A stretch of 64,000 bases of DNA from Clostridium paraputrificum (lineage in GTDB: Bacteria; Bacillota; Clostridia; Clostridiales; Clostridiaceae). A program made the position numbers and the translations under genes. The notes under the pieces were generated by a model that made no database searches, was not told the origin of the DNA, and saw only the letters and a program-made list of their open reading frames with translations. The stretch is from NCBI RefSeq assembly GCF_900447045.1, contig NZ_UAWH01000005.1, positions 186,001-250,000 of the forward strand, read 5' to 3'. Positions 53,792 to 62,535 of this stretch are shown piece by piece. Within the stretch, counting starts at the first letter, position 1, and the number at the start of each line of letters is the position of its first letter.

Positions 53792-54655
53792 TGTTGATAT
53801 TAATTTGTTGATAAACAATTTTTCTCTCTTATAAAGTTGCTCTTCAAAGTTTATATACATTGAAAGAGGAAATTCTAAGCCTTCGATGTCAATAATTTTA
53901 TATCCTAAATCTTTGTATACAGAATTATATATCCCATATGGGATTGCGGATATAGCCTGTATATTCTTAATTCCTATTATAGCAGATTGATAGGAATCAG
54001 TTGAAAATAGAATATTTAATAATTGAATATCATAATCTAAGTTTTCTAGTTTTGATGCAAGCATATCTCTAAATTTTAAGTTATCATTAACCATTATAAA
54101 AGGAGTATTCATAAACTTGTTAATGGTTAAGTTATCACTTTTAAATGTAGAGTCAGCTACAAAAACTATTCTATCTGAGTATATTTCCTTTGAAACTATA
54201 GAATTTATATTATTGTAATTATTGTATGATATATTTATATCTGAAATATTATGTATTATATTATTAGAATTATCTTCAGAAGATGTGATTTTTATAATAT
54301 GATTTGGGAATGATCTTTTTATCTTACTTATAGCAGAAGGTATTAATGTAGATGTTAAGATATTTATCCCGTCAATATTAATGTGACTTTCTTGTGAATT
54401 TGAACTTTCAACTTCATATAGCATTTTCTCATAGGTATTCAATATAACTTTGCAATGTTTGTATACAATTTCACCCTCAGTTGTTAAGGTTACACCTTTA
54501 TTACTTCTAATAAATAATTTGGCGTTTAAACTATCCTCAAGCTTTAAGAGCTGTTGACTTAAGGCTGATTGTGATATATGAGAGGATTTCGCTACTGTTG
54601 AAATACTCTTTGCTTTTGCAACTTCATAAAAGAATCTTAAGTTTTCTATATGCAT
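53768..54655 (-). CDS. LysR-family transcription regulator
   Basis: A 295-residue regulator. The N-terminal winged helix is canonical (MHIENLRFFYEVAKAKSIS, SQSALSQQLLKLEDSLNAKLFIR, GVTLTTEGEIVYKHC). Residues about 90-290 form a LysR effector-binding domain of unknown ligand. It is divergent from a solute-binding protein gene with 128 bases between them. A 12-base palindrome, TTATTATAATAA, at 54698-54709 lies in that gap and could be its operator. AGGAG precedes the ATG. Confidence 0.9.
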   Translation of the reverse strand: MHIENLRFFYEVAKAKSISTVAKSSHISQSALSQQLLKLEDSLNAKLFIRSNKGVTLTTEGEIVYKHCKVILNTYEKMLYEVESSNSQESHINIDGINILTSTLIPSAISKIKRSFPNHIIKITSSEDNSNNIIHNISDINISYNNYNNINSIVSKEIYSDRIVFVADSTFKSDNLTINKFMNTPFIMVNDNLKFRDMLASKLENLDYDIQLLNILFSTDSYQSAIIGIKNIQAISAIPYGIYNSVYKDLGYKIIDIEGLEFPLSMYINFEEQLYKREKLFINKLISTIKGFLKS

Positions 54656-54783
54656 AAAGACTCTCCTATAATATTTATTTTTCTTTAGTGTGTTTACTTA
54701 TTATAATAAAAGTATTAGATAATGTAAAGAACTATGATGTAGAATAAGTTTATAATATAATTTAATAAGGGAGGTAGGAGAGT

Positions 54784-55923
54784 ATGAAAAAGGTTAGATA
54801 TTTTATTATTATTATTTTTATAGTATTAAGCATTTTTTTATTAAATAATATAAGAAGTAGTAATAAAGAGGAAAATATAAAAGGGAATATAGTGATTTGG
54901 GCAAATGAAGACACATATGATTATTTATGCGAATATGCTAATTTATTTATGGAATCATATGATAAAACTAAGATTGAAATATCGTTAATATATAGTAGTA
55001 ATTATAAAGATAAGATATTATCTTCCATAAATGATAATTCAACTCCCGATATAATCCAATTATCCACTAATGAGTCTAGAAGGTTAATAAAAGAGAATGA
55101 TTTAAGAAAATATATTTCAGAAGAAAAAGGTATAGTAGATAATTACTCAAGTAACTTCTCAGTTGCAAGAATTAAAGAGGCCAATGATAAGGAAGGATTG
55201 GTGGGAGTACCGTTAACATCAAGACCTTTAGCATTATATTTAAGAGAAGATATGTTGGCACAGTATGGGTATACATATGAAGATATCAATACCTGGGATG
55301 ATTTAAAAAGAGTTGGTAAAGATATTTTAGAGAAAACCTCTGGAGAGGTAAGAATACTTAATGGAGTAGGTCAAGATTATGAAGATATAATTTCACTACT
55401 TGTAATGCAAGCAATGGAAGGGAGTAATGATAAAGGAAAGATAGAAGAACTAGTTAAAACTAAATTAAGTGAAATAAGCAATATTATGAACACAAAGGTA
55501 GATGGTAAGTTTTTAGCTAGAATATCATCAATAAATTCTATGAGAGAACTAACAGCTTTAGATGTTCCATGTGAGTGGACTGTTAATAATGCACCAGCTA
55601 AATTAAATGGAAGTAATAAATTTTATGTAGCAGAGGGATATAACTTATTAGTATTAAATGAATCTGAAGAAAATAGTGCTCTTATTAAGAGGTTTTTGGA
55701 GTTTTTAGCTACAAATACAGAAGAATCTATTAAGTATGTTAAAGAAGGTAAGTTTTTTTCCAGTTATTTGTCTACTTATAAAAATAAATCAATAGAAGAG
55801 TCAATAAAGAATTTTAGTGGAAAGAGCCCTCTAGTTGTTATGAGCAACATATATGAGAAGGCTCCTGAAATAAATGATTATGAAGTATATTTAGAAGTAA
55901 AAAATAAAATTTTAGGTCAATGA
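54784..55923 (+). CDS. membrane-anchored extracellular solute-binding protein, family 1 type
   Basis: A 379-residue extracytoplasmic protein. The N-terminal helix (residues 5-22, FIIIIFIVLSIFLLNNI) is not followed by a lipobox Cys, so it is secreted or stays anchored. The mature part follows the maltose-binding-type pattern: NIVIWANEDTYDYLCEYANLF, TPDIIQLSTNESRRL, GVPLTSRPLALYLREDML and INTWDDLKRVGKDIL. No ABC permease or ATPase genes are adjacent. It may be an orphan binding protein or a ligand sensor, perhaps controlled by the divergent LysR protein. GGAGGTAGGAG precedes the ATG. Confidence 0.78.
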   Translation: MKKVRYFIIIIFIVLSIFLLNNIRSSNKEENIKGNIVIWANEDTYDYLCEYANLFMESYDKTKIEISLIYSSNYKDKILSSINDNSTPDIIQLSTNESRRLIKENDLRKYISEEKGIVDNYSSNFSVARIKEANDKEGLVGVPLTSRPLALYLREDMLAQYGYTYEDINTWDDLKRVGKDILEKTSGEVRILNGVGQDYEDIISLLVMQAMEGSNDKGKIEELVKTKLSEISNIMNTKVDGKFLARISSINSMRELTALDVPCEWTVNNAPAKLNGSNKFYVAEGYNLLVLNESEENSALIKRFLEFLATNTEESIKYVKEGKFFSSYLSTYKNKSIEESIKNFSGKSPLVVMSNIYEKAPEINDYEVYLEVKNKILGQ

Positions 55924-57039
55924 TTTAAATATATCTCTATAGGCATCTAAAGTAGCATTAGCAGTTTGTCTCCATGAAAATTGGAGACTTCTTTTATACC
56001 CTTTTTCAGAAAGCTCCTCTTTTTTAGAATCATCATTTAATAGTTTTAGTAAATTATAACTAAGCTCATCTTTGTTAAAGGGATCAATTAATATAGCTGC
56101 ATCCTTAGTAACTTCAGGAATAGAAGTTAAATTTGAAGTTATTACAGGGGTTTTGCAGCTCATGGCTTCTAAAGGAGGTAATCCAAATCCTTCATACAAG
56201 GAAGGGTATATAAAAGCTTCAGCACCACTATATAATATTGGTAATATTGAATCGTCTAAATAGCCAGTAAATAAAATGTGCTCCTGTAGACCTTCCTCTA
56301 GAACTATATCCCTTAAAATATTACCCTCATCTCTTATTGCACCCCCTAATAAAAGCTTATGAGGTTTCTTCAGGTCCTTTATAATTTTACCAAAGGATAA
56401 TATTAATTCCTTAACGTTTTTTCTGGCACTAAATCCACCTAGATAGAGAATATAGGGGTCATTTATTTTTAAGTTTTTACTTATATAATTTTTGCATACA
56501 TCCTTAGGTATAGGTTTAAAGTTTTCATTAGTAGCTAATGGGGTTACGTAGATTTTATCAGGAGATATATTAGGGAAGAATCTTAAAATATCTCTCTTAG
56601 AGTACTCTGATACAGTTAGTATACCTTTAGCTGATTCTATTATATTTGGCATATCTTTTAAGAATCTATTTAAGTAACCTCTTCCAACAGTTTCTGGCAT
56701 TGTATATGGAATTAAATCATGTATTGTTACTACAACATCTAAGTCCCAGTTAAAAGGGTAGCCTATGCCATTTTGTGGGATGTGGAATAGGTCTATATCT
56801 TCCTTTTTCATTAGGTTAGGGGTGAAGTATGTTTCGTAAAATCCACCATATCTTCCAGAGGTATAAAAGAGCTTTGTGTTATCTCTTATAAATTTAGCAT
56901 TCTTTTTTCCAGTCCAAATTAAATTAAATGTATCTTTAGTATTATTATTTATCATATTTATAATCAAATTCTTTGTATAAGTACCTATACCAGATCCTGA
57001 GTATAAGTTTACTCCTCTAGAATCAATACCTATTTTCAT
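55912..57039 (-). CDS. family 4-type glycosyltransferase, CotSA-like
   Basis: A 375-residue glycosyltransferase of GT-B fold. The N-terminus has KIGIDSRGVNLYSGSGIGTYTKNL, then a nucleotide-sugar-binding half with YLGGFSARKNVKELI and the EAFIYPSLYEGFGLPPLEAMSCKTPVI motif (EX7E type). In clostridia such genes adjoin cotS and are taken to glycosylate spore surface components. The open frame runs on to 57123, but GAGGTG before the ATG at 57039 and the standard MKIGID beginning identify this start. It overlaps the 3' end of the binding-protein gene by 12 bases (tail to tail). Confidence 0.88.
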   Translation of the reverse strand: MKIGIDSRGVNLYSGSGIGTYTKNLIINMINNNTKDTFNLIWTGKKNAKFIRDNTKLFYTSGRYGGFYETYFTPNLMKKEDIDLFHIPQNGIGYPFNWDLDVVVTIHDLIPYTMPETVGRGYLNRFLKDMPNIIESAKGILTVSEYSKRDILRFFPNISPDKIYVTPLATNENFKPIPKDVCKNYISKNLKINDPYILYLGGFSARKNVKELILSFGKIIKDLKKPHKLLLGGAIRDEGNILRDIVLEEGLQEHILFTGYLDDSILPILYSGAEAFIYPSLYEGFGLPPLEAMSCKTPVITSNLTSIPEVTKDAAILIDPFNKDELSYNLLKLLNDDSKKEELSEKGYKRSLQFSWRQTANATLDAYRDIFKSLT

Positions 57040-57105
57040 AAGGTCACCTCTATAAATTTTTATAGTATAAAGTATTAAAAGGAAATTGATTTGGTGAATG
57101 AAATC

Positions 57106-57133
57106 ACACAGAAAAGATACCATACATATAATA
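57106..57133 (+). promoter_or_regulatory. sigma-K-like promoter of the first cotS gene
   Basis: AC (57106-57107), a 17-base spacer and CATATAATA (57125-57133) match the mother-cell sigma-K pattern AC-N17-CATANNNTA exactly. The -10 end is 27 bases before the start codon. Confidence 0.75.
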
Positions 57134-57160
57134 AATAGAATTAATCCTTAGGTGAAGTGC

Positions 57161-58156
57161 ATGAATGAGGAAGAGATAAAAAGAATTATCACCCTTAACT
57201 ATAATTTGGACATTAAATCTATAGAAAAAGTTAAAAACACCTATAAAGTAAATGCAAAGGAGGGGATGTATTGTGTAAAAGTAATAAAATATCAATTCCC
57301 TCATTTTTATTTTATTTTATCAGCTATACTTCATCTTCAGCAAAGGGGATTTGATAAAATCCCAACTATTTTAAAGACTAAGGGAGATGAATATTATATT
57401 GAACTTTTAGGAAGATTTGCTTATTTAACAGAGTGGATTCCATCTAGAGAAAGTAATTATGATAATCCCATTGAGCTTGATTTAGTGGCACAGAAATTAG
57501 GTGAGCTACATGAGTGTAGCAAAGGTTTTACTATAACAGATAGTATGAAACCTAGAATAGGGTGGTTTTCTTGGTTAAAGGTTTTTGATACTAGAAAAGA
57601 TGAAATGTTAGATTTTAAACATCGCATTAGCCAAAAAGCCCATAAATCTGACTTCGACAAGATATACTTAGAAAATATAGAGAGTGAAGTAAACAGAGCG
57701 GAGCAGAGTGTAAGGGAGTTATCTAAATTAAATTACTATGAACTTATGGAAAAGGAAATGTTTAAAAGAGGATTTTGTCATCATGATTATGCTAATCATA
57801 ATGTCCTTATAGATAATAAGGGAGAAATAAATATTATTGATTTTGATTACTGTATTTTAGATACTCATATACATGATTTATCATCACTATTAATTAGAGC
57901 CATGAAAAATGGAAAGTGGGATAAAAATAAAGCAGAAAGAATAATTAATAATTACTGTAAGACATCTGGTTTGATAAAAGAGGAACTTCCATTAATGAAA
58001 GAGTTTATTAGGTTTCCTCAAGGCTTTTGGCAACTAGGTATACAAATGTATTGGGAACAACAGCCGTGGGAAGAGAAATTCTTTATTGAAAGGCTTCAGA
58101 AGTATCTAAATGATAGAGAAGAGAGAGAACAGTTTGTTGAAAGTTTTTTTTCTTAA
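57161..58156 (+). CDS. CotS-family spore coat protein, copy 1
   Basis: A 331-residue protein with an aminoglycoside-phosphotransferase/choline-kinase fold. The catalytic-loop motif FCHHDYANHNVLI and the metal-binding IIDFDYCI are intact, so it could be an active kinase. CotS/CotI proteins are spore coat constituents. An in-frame GTG at 57152 lies inside the AGGTGA ribosome site, so ATG 57161 is the start. It is divergent from a glycosyltransferase gene and preceded by a sigma-K-like promoter. Confidence 0.88.
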   Translation: MNEEEIKRIITLNYNLDIKSIEKVKNTYKVNAKEGMYCVKVIKYQFPHFYFILSAILHLQQRGFDKIPTILKTKGDEYYIELLGRFAYLTEWIPSRESNYDNPIELDLVAQKLGELHECSKGFTITDSMKPRIGWFSWLKVFDTRKDEMLDFKHRISQKAHKSDFDKIYLENIESEVNRAEQSVRELSKLNYYELMEKEMFKRGFCHHDYANHNVLIDNKGEINIIDFDYCILDTHIHDLSSLLIRAMKNGKWDKNKAERIINNYCKTSGLIKEELPLMKEFIRFPQGFWQLGIQMYWEQQPWEEKFFIERLQKYLNDREEREQFVESFFS

Positions 58157-58170
58157 AGGAGGGGGTTAGT

Positions 58171-58902
58171 ATTAAAGAATTAACTCTAAAAGATTATTTG
58201 TTAGAAAATGATATTGTAGTTACAGAAGAATACTTCAGAGGATATAGAGGTGTTACAGAAGAGGATATTTCTTGTCAATTTATTGTGATTCAAAGTGTTC
58301 ATAAGGTATTAGCAGGATATTATTGTAGTGGCCTTACTAGAATTAATAGTAGTATTGGTAAAAGAGTAGAGAGTATAAAAGTAATGCAAAAAAGATTAAA
58401 TAAAGATATAGCTTTAAGAGGGGATATAAAAGAGATAAATTGTATGGATTTATTTATTTTGGAGAATGGAGAAAAGTTATTAAATAGAGTAGGTAAAGCT
58501 ATTGAAGATTTGAATCAAATTGATTATTTAGGAATTATAAAAAGAAGTATGAAAAAAAATGAAATTTGCTTAGGAAGAGTGGATGAAGGAAACCTTAGAA
58601 TAGTTGAAACAATTGAAGTTGGAAGCTTAAAAGGGGCAACCTATAATCTTGTTGAAGAAGATATTTATAATTATCTAAAAAGGATAAAGAGAAGAAATAA
58701 AAAGAGAGATTTAGATAAATATATTGATGAATATATAAGGTTATCTCATCTAAATAAGCATAGTAAGGATTATATTTCTATATTACTATCAATTCCATAT
58801 GATAGTTTAAAGCAATGGTATAGATATAAATATAATAAGAAAAATCTACTTCCAGAAGAGTACTTAAAAAATATTAAAGCATCAATGGAGTATGAAATAT
58901 AA
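58171..58902 (+). CDS. unknown protein of the spore-coat cluster with probable AUU start
   Basis: I do not recognise this protein (243 residues from 58171). The strong AAAGGAGGGGG at 58155-58165 is followed 5 bases later by an in-frame ATT. No ATG, GTG or TTG lies at the proper distance. The first usual start, TTG at 58198, is over 30 bases from the ribosome site. The sequence read from ATT (KELTLKDYLLENDIVV) looks like normal protein. The rest is basic and helical, with Cys at several positions. It lies between two cotS genes and is likely cotranscribed, so a coat role is plausible. Confidence 0.6.
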   Translation: MKELTLKDYLLENDIVVTEEYFRGYRGVTEEDISCQFIVIQSVHKVLAGYYCSGLTRINSSIGKRVESIKVMQKRLNKDIALRGDIKEINCMDLFILENGEKLLNRVGKAIEDLNQIDYLGIIKRSMKKNEICLGRVDEGNLRIVETIEVGSLKGATYNLVEEDIYNYLKRIKRRNKKRDLDKYIDEYIRLSHLNKHSKDYISILLSIPYDSLKQWYRYKYNKKNLLPEEYLKNIKASMEYEI

Positions 58903-58918
58903 AATAAGAGGTGAGAGA

Positions 58919-59974
58919 ATGATTAGAGTTAGATATCCTGAAAAGAAGTATCTATCCACATATGATTTAAGTTTGGACTTTTTTGATGAATTAGGTTTAG
59001 AGGTTTTGGATGTTACACCTTTAAGAAAGGTATTTATTCTTCATACTGATGAAGGCAAAAAGATATTAAAGAAGATGGATTTAAGTAAAGAAAGAATTGA
59101 TTTTATTAATATATGTTTGAAAAATATATATAAAGAATTTCCTTATGTGATATCTTTTAGAACCTTTGAAGATGGTAATGTATATAAGAAGTGGAAAGGT
59201 GATTACTATTTAATTATGGATCTTATTGAAGGCAGAGAGGTTACATTTACTAATCCTATAGAATATGAGATGAGCGGTAGATTATTAGGGGAAATGCATT
59301 TAGCCTCACAAGCTGGGCTTGTAAAAATAGAAGAAGAGCTGAACTGTAATGCAAAAGAATTAATGGAGGAAAGTTTAGTTAAGAAATTTAGTGATAGTTT
59401 AGAGGATATAAAGTATATAAAAAAACTGGTTAAATCATATAGGTTTAAAAATGAATTTGATAAAGAATTTTTAAAGGTAGTAGATGATTATATAAAAGAG
59501 ATTGAAAGAGCTGCAGAATTATTATCTTTTAGTGTTTATAGCTCTTATAGGGAAAATAGTAAAAATATAGTGGTATGTCATAATGATTTAGCTGAGCATA
59601 ATTTCTTGATTAAAGATGATGATATGTATTTAATTGATTTTGATTATTGCTCGATAGATCTTAGAATTATGGATTTAACGGATTTAATTTTAAAGGGGAT
59701 AAAGAATGCTGCTTTTGACGTAGATAAGGCGGTAAATATAATAGAAGCATATAACGAAGTATGTCCTTTAGAAAAAGAGGAGTATAAATTTATTTATATA
59801 TTACTTTCTTATCCAAGAGATTTTTATTCTATAGTTAGAGATTATTATCATAAACAAAAAGATTGGGATGAAGAAGTATTTATAAGTAGATTAAATAATA
59901 AGCTTATGAATGAGGAATTTAGACATGAATTTCTAGTTAAATATAAAGAAAAATATAAAGAGTTATTTTATTAA
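58919..59974 (+). CDS. CotS-family spore coat protein, copy 2
   Basis: A 351-residue kinase-fold protein, diverged from the other two copies. The catalytic loop is VVCHNDLAEHNFLI and the metal site LIDFDYCS; KKILKKMD could hold the ATP-binding Lys. It ends with the LLSYPRDFYSIVRDYYHKQKDW block shared with copies 1 and 3. AGGTGA precedes ATG 58919; the frame extends to 58892 but without a ribosome site. A terminator follows, closing the cotS-unknown-cotS unit. Confidence 0.85.
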   Translation: MIRVRYPEKKYLSTYDLSLDFFDELGLEVLDVTPLRKVFILHTDEGKKILKKMDLSKERIDFINICLKNIYKEFPYVISFRTFEDGNVYKKWKGDYYLIMDLIEGREVTFTNPIEYEMSGRLLGEMHLASQAGLVKIEEELNCNAKELMEESLVKKFSDSLEDIKYIKKLVKSYRFKNEFDKEFLKVVDDYIKEIERAAELLSFSVYSSYRENSKNIVVCHNDLAEHNFLIKDDDMYLIDFDYCSIDLRIMDLTDLILKGIKNAAFDVDKAVNIIEAYNEVCPLEKEEYKFIYILLSYPRDFYSIVRDYYHKQKDWDEEVFISRLNNKLMNEEFRHEFLVKYKEKYKELFY

Positions 59975-59985
59975 ATAATTAATTT

Positions 59986-60017
59986 AAAAAGGAAGACTTT
60001 TACGTCTTCCTTTTTAT
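59986..60017. terminator. bidirectional terminator between cotS copy 2 and the glycosyltransferase gene
   Basis: A 12-bp perfect stem, AAAAAGGAAGAC (59986-59997) with its complement at 60004-60015, is flanked by A- and T-rich sequence. Confidence 0.88.
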
Positions 60018-60028
60018 TAACTCGTTTT

Positions 60029-61159
60029 TTAACGATGTTCATTATTAATCATTGTCTTATAGGCGTTAGTAGTTAATTGGGCGGTCTTTTGCCATGAGAA
60101 ATTCATACTTCTCAATAATCCTTTCTTAACCATGGTAAGCATTAAAAGACTATCATTTAATACTCTTTCAATTGCATAGCTTAAATCATCAATATTGTAA
60201 GGATTAATTAGTAGAGCAGAATCATAGCAAACTTCTGGAATAGAAGTTATATTTGAGGCTATAACAGGTGTTCCACATGCCATAGCTTCAAGTGGTGGAA
60301 GACCAAAACCTTCATAAAGAGAAGGATATACTAAAACTTCAGCACCATTATAAAATATTGGTAGGTCTTCTAATGGAATAAAATCAGTAAATATAACATC
60401 ATTTGAAATTCCTAAATCATCAGCCCTTTTTTGATATTTAGGATAGGAAAAGCCTTTATTGCCTGTAATGACTAATTTAGAATTTTTTCTTTTAGCAGGT
60501 GGGATTAAAGAAAAAGCTTCTATTAATCCTATAATATTTTTACGAGGACTAAATCCACCAACATAAAGAACAAAATTATCTTCTATACCATATTTATCTT
60601 TTATTATTTTTTTGCATTTACATTTACTTAGTGGTTTATAAATATCCTCGGCAGCTAAAGGGGTGACGAATATTTTTTCTTCAGGAAAATTAAATTCTTT
60701 AGCAATATCCTTTTTAGAAAATTCAGACACAGTTATTATACCTTCACATTGCTTAAGCATGTTGGGTAATTCATTATTAAATATTTTTAGGTATCTGTCA
60801 CTTACAGTTTCAGGCATTCTTAAAGGAATTATATCATGTAATGTGATGGCCTTTAGGCAATTTATATTTTCTGAAAGTCCAACACCATTTTGAGGAACAT
60901 GATAAAGCTCCATACTATGATCATCTAGGATATTAGGAACGCTAACTTCATCCCAAAAGTTTTCCTGTAAATTTGCTTTTACTGGTTCAACACGAAAATT
61001 ATCATTTAAATTTTTTAAAGAAGAACCATCTGGCAAAAAAATTAGATAATCATTATCTTTGTCTACATTATTTAAGCTGGAAATAAGTTGATGAGTATAG
61101 GTGCCTATACCAGTCCCCCTGTACCATTTTGCGGCCCTGCCGTCTATGCCAATCTTCAT
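60029..61159 (-). CDS. family 4-type glycosyltransferase, second CotSA-like copy
   Basis: A 376-residue GT-B glycosyltransferase and paralogue of the one at 55912. It shares KIGIDGRAAKWYRGTGIGTYTHQL, YVGGFSPRKNIIGLIEAF and LVYPSLYEGFGLPPLEAMACGTPVI. The MKIGID start at 61159 is preceded by AAAGGA at a suitable distance; an ATG 15 bases upstream also exists. It is divergent from a third cotS gene, repeating the arrangement at 55.9-58.2 kb. A sigma-K-like element lies upstream. Confidence 0.88.
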   Translation of the reverse strand: MKIGIDGRAAKWYRGTGIGTYTHQLISSLNNVDKDNDYLIFLPDGSSLKNLNDNFRVEPVKANLQENFWDEVSVPNILDDHSMELYHVPQNGVGLSENINCLKAITLHDIIPLRMPETVSDRYLKIFNNELPNMLKQCEGIITVSEFSKKDIAKEFNFPEEKIFVTPLAAEDIYKPLSKCKCKKIIKDKYGIEDNFVLYVGGFSPRKNIIGLIEAFSLIPPAKRKNSKLVITGNKGFSYPKYQKRADDLGISNDVIFTDFIPLEDLPIFYNGAEVLVYPSLYEGFGLPPLEAMACGTPVIASNITSIPEVCYDSALLINPYNIDDLSYAIERVLNDSLLMLTMVKKGLLRSMNFSWQKTAQLTTNAYKTMINNEHR

Positions 61160-61187
61160 GATGTATCCTTTCATAGTACTCTCGCTC

Positions 61188-61215
61188 TATTATATTAAAA
61201 TGAGTTAAGTTTTGT
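61188..61215 (-). promoter_or_regulatory. sigma-K-like promoter of the second glycosyltransferase gene
   Basis: On the minus strand AC (61214-61215), 17 bases and AATATAATA (61188-61196) match AC-N17-CATANNNTA except for A in place of the first C. Confidence 0.5.
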
Positions 61216-61263
61216 TAATAAAAGAAATAAAAGGTACATATAAATATAAAGGAGGTGAGGACT

Positions 61264-62262
61264 ATGATGAGAGAATTTGAAATAGAAAGACAGTTTGACA
61301 TTAAAATTGAGGTATTAAAAGCAAACAAAGGAGTCTACTATTTAAGGACTAACAAAGGAGAAAGGTGTTTAAAAAAGATTAACTACGGGCCTCAAAAATT
61401 ACTATTTGTATATGGTGCGAAAGAACATCTTATTAAAAATGGTTTTAATATGGTTGATAGATACTTCTTGAATATAGAAGGAGAACCTTATGCACTAGTT
61501 AATGAAGACTTATATACACTTTCTGAGTGGTTAGAAGGTAGGGAGTGTGACTTTCATAATGTGGAGGAAGTAAAGCTTGCAGCTAAGACATTAGCCACTA
61601 TGCATGAAGCTTCTAAGGGATATGATCCTCCTGAAAACTCAAAGTTAAAAAGTGATTTAGGTCGTTGGCCACATCTAATGGAAAAAAGAATTAAGTCACT
61701 AGATAAAATGAGGGATATGATAAGAAAGAAAAATAACAAGAGTGAGTTTGACCTATTATACTTAAAATCTATGGAGTTTTACAAGGAAATGGGTAAAAAG
61801 GCGTTTGATACCTTACAAGGTTCAGCCTATTATGATTTATGTTCAGTAACAGAAAAAGAAAAGAGTTTTTGCCATCATGATTTTACCTATCATAATATAA
61901 TCTTAGATGATAATAATGACGTTCATGTTATTGATTTCGATTTTTGTAAGCGTGAAGTTAGAACCTTTGACATATCTAATTTTATGATTAAAGTACTTAA
62001 AAGGGTTGATTGGGATATTAATTTTGCAAAAGCAATAGTTGAATCCTATAACTCTGTATCACCATTATCAAAAGAAGAATATCAGGTTTTATATGCATAT
62101 TTACAATTTCCTCAAAGATATTGGAGATTAGCAAATAGGTACTATTACAATGAAGTGAATTGGGGACAAGGTACCTTTACTAATAAACTTCAAAGTATAA
62201 TAAATGAAAAAGAAAAATATTTGAAGTTATTAGATGACTTTAAATCTGAATATGAGTTGTAA
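61264..62262 (+). CDS. CotS-family spore coat protein, copy 3
   Basis: A 332-residue kinase-fold coat protein. The catalytic loop FCHHDFTYHNIIL and metal site VIDFDFCK are intact, and the YLQFPQRYWRLANRYYYNEVNW block matches the other copies. AAGGAGGTGA at 61249-61258 is correctly spaced for the ATG at 61264; the in-frame GTG at 61255 is within it. Monocistronic, ended by a terminator just after the stop. Confidence 0.88.
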   Translation: MMREFEIERQFDIKIEVLKANKGVYYLRTNKGERCLKKINYGPQKLLFVYGAKEHLIKNGFNMVDRYFLNIEGEPYALVNEDLYTLSEWLEGRECDFHNVEEVKLAAKTLATMHEASKGYDPPENSKLKSDLGRWPHLMEKRIKSLDKMRDMIRKKNNKSEFDLLYLKSMEFYKEMGKKAFDTLQGSAYYDLCSVTEKEKSFCHHDFTYHNIILDDNNDVHVIDFDFCKREVRTFDISNFMIKVLKRVDWDINFAKAIVESYNSVSPLSKEEYQVLYAYLQFPQRYWRLANRYYYNEVNWGQGTFTNKLQSIINEKEKYLKLLDDFKSEYEL

Positions 62263-62294
62263 AAAAAGATGACCAGAAGGTCGTCTTTTTTTAC
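62263..62294 (+). terminator. intrinsic terminator of cotS copy 3
   Basis: A 12-bp stem with one G-T pair, AAAAAGATGACC (about 62263-62274) with GGTCGTCTTTTT (62279-62290), runs into a T-tract. Confidence 0.85.
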
Positions 62295-62399
62295 GTTTTG
62301 AAAATATAAAAAGTTGCGAGTAGAAAAACCTTATGAATAAAGAGAGTGAGTAGTGAAAATATGCTAAGATATTGACCAGTGTCCAATTACTTAGGATAA

Positions 62400-62437
62400 A
62401 AATATATAAATATATAAATATAAAAATATATGAATAT
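62400..62437. repeat. short 8-bp AT tandem repeat
   Basis: Two to four imperfect copies of the unit TATATAAA lie upstream of yabG. It is the reverse complement of the TTTATATA unit repeated at 5030-5120. Confidence 0.6.
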
Positions 62438-62481
62438 TAGAAATTATGATTATTTATTTTTATAAGCTTTTGGACAAAGGA

Positions 62482-62509
62482 ACAGTTTCTTGTTTGCTTT
62501 CATATAATA
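62482..62509 (+). promoter_or_regulatory. sigma-K-like promoter of yabG
   Basis: AC (62482-62483), 17 bases and CATATAATA (62501-62509) match the sigma-K consensus exactly. Sigma-K transcription of yabG is known in B. subtilis. The position shows that translation must begin at 62536, not at the upstream in-frame ATG 62446. Confidence 0.8.
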
Positions 62510-62535
62510 GTAACAACAATAAAAGTGAGGAAGCT

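Noticed and set aside
62446..62535. N-terminal 30-codon extension of YabG
   Set aside because: It lies across the sigma-K-like promoter and is not part of the family sequence; the ATG at 62536 has a ribosome site.
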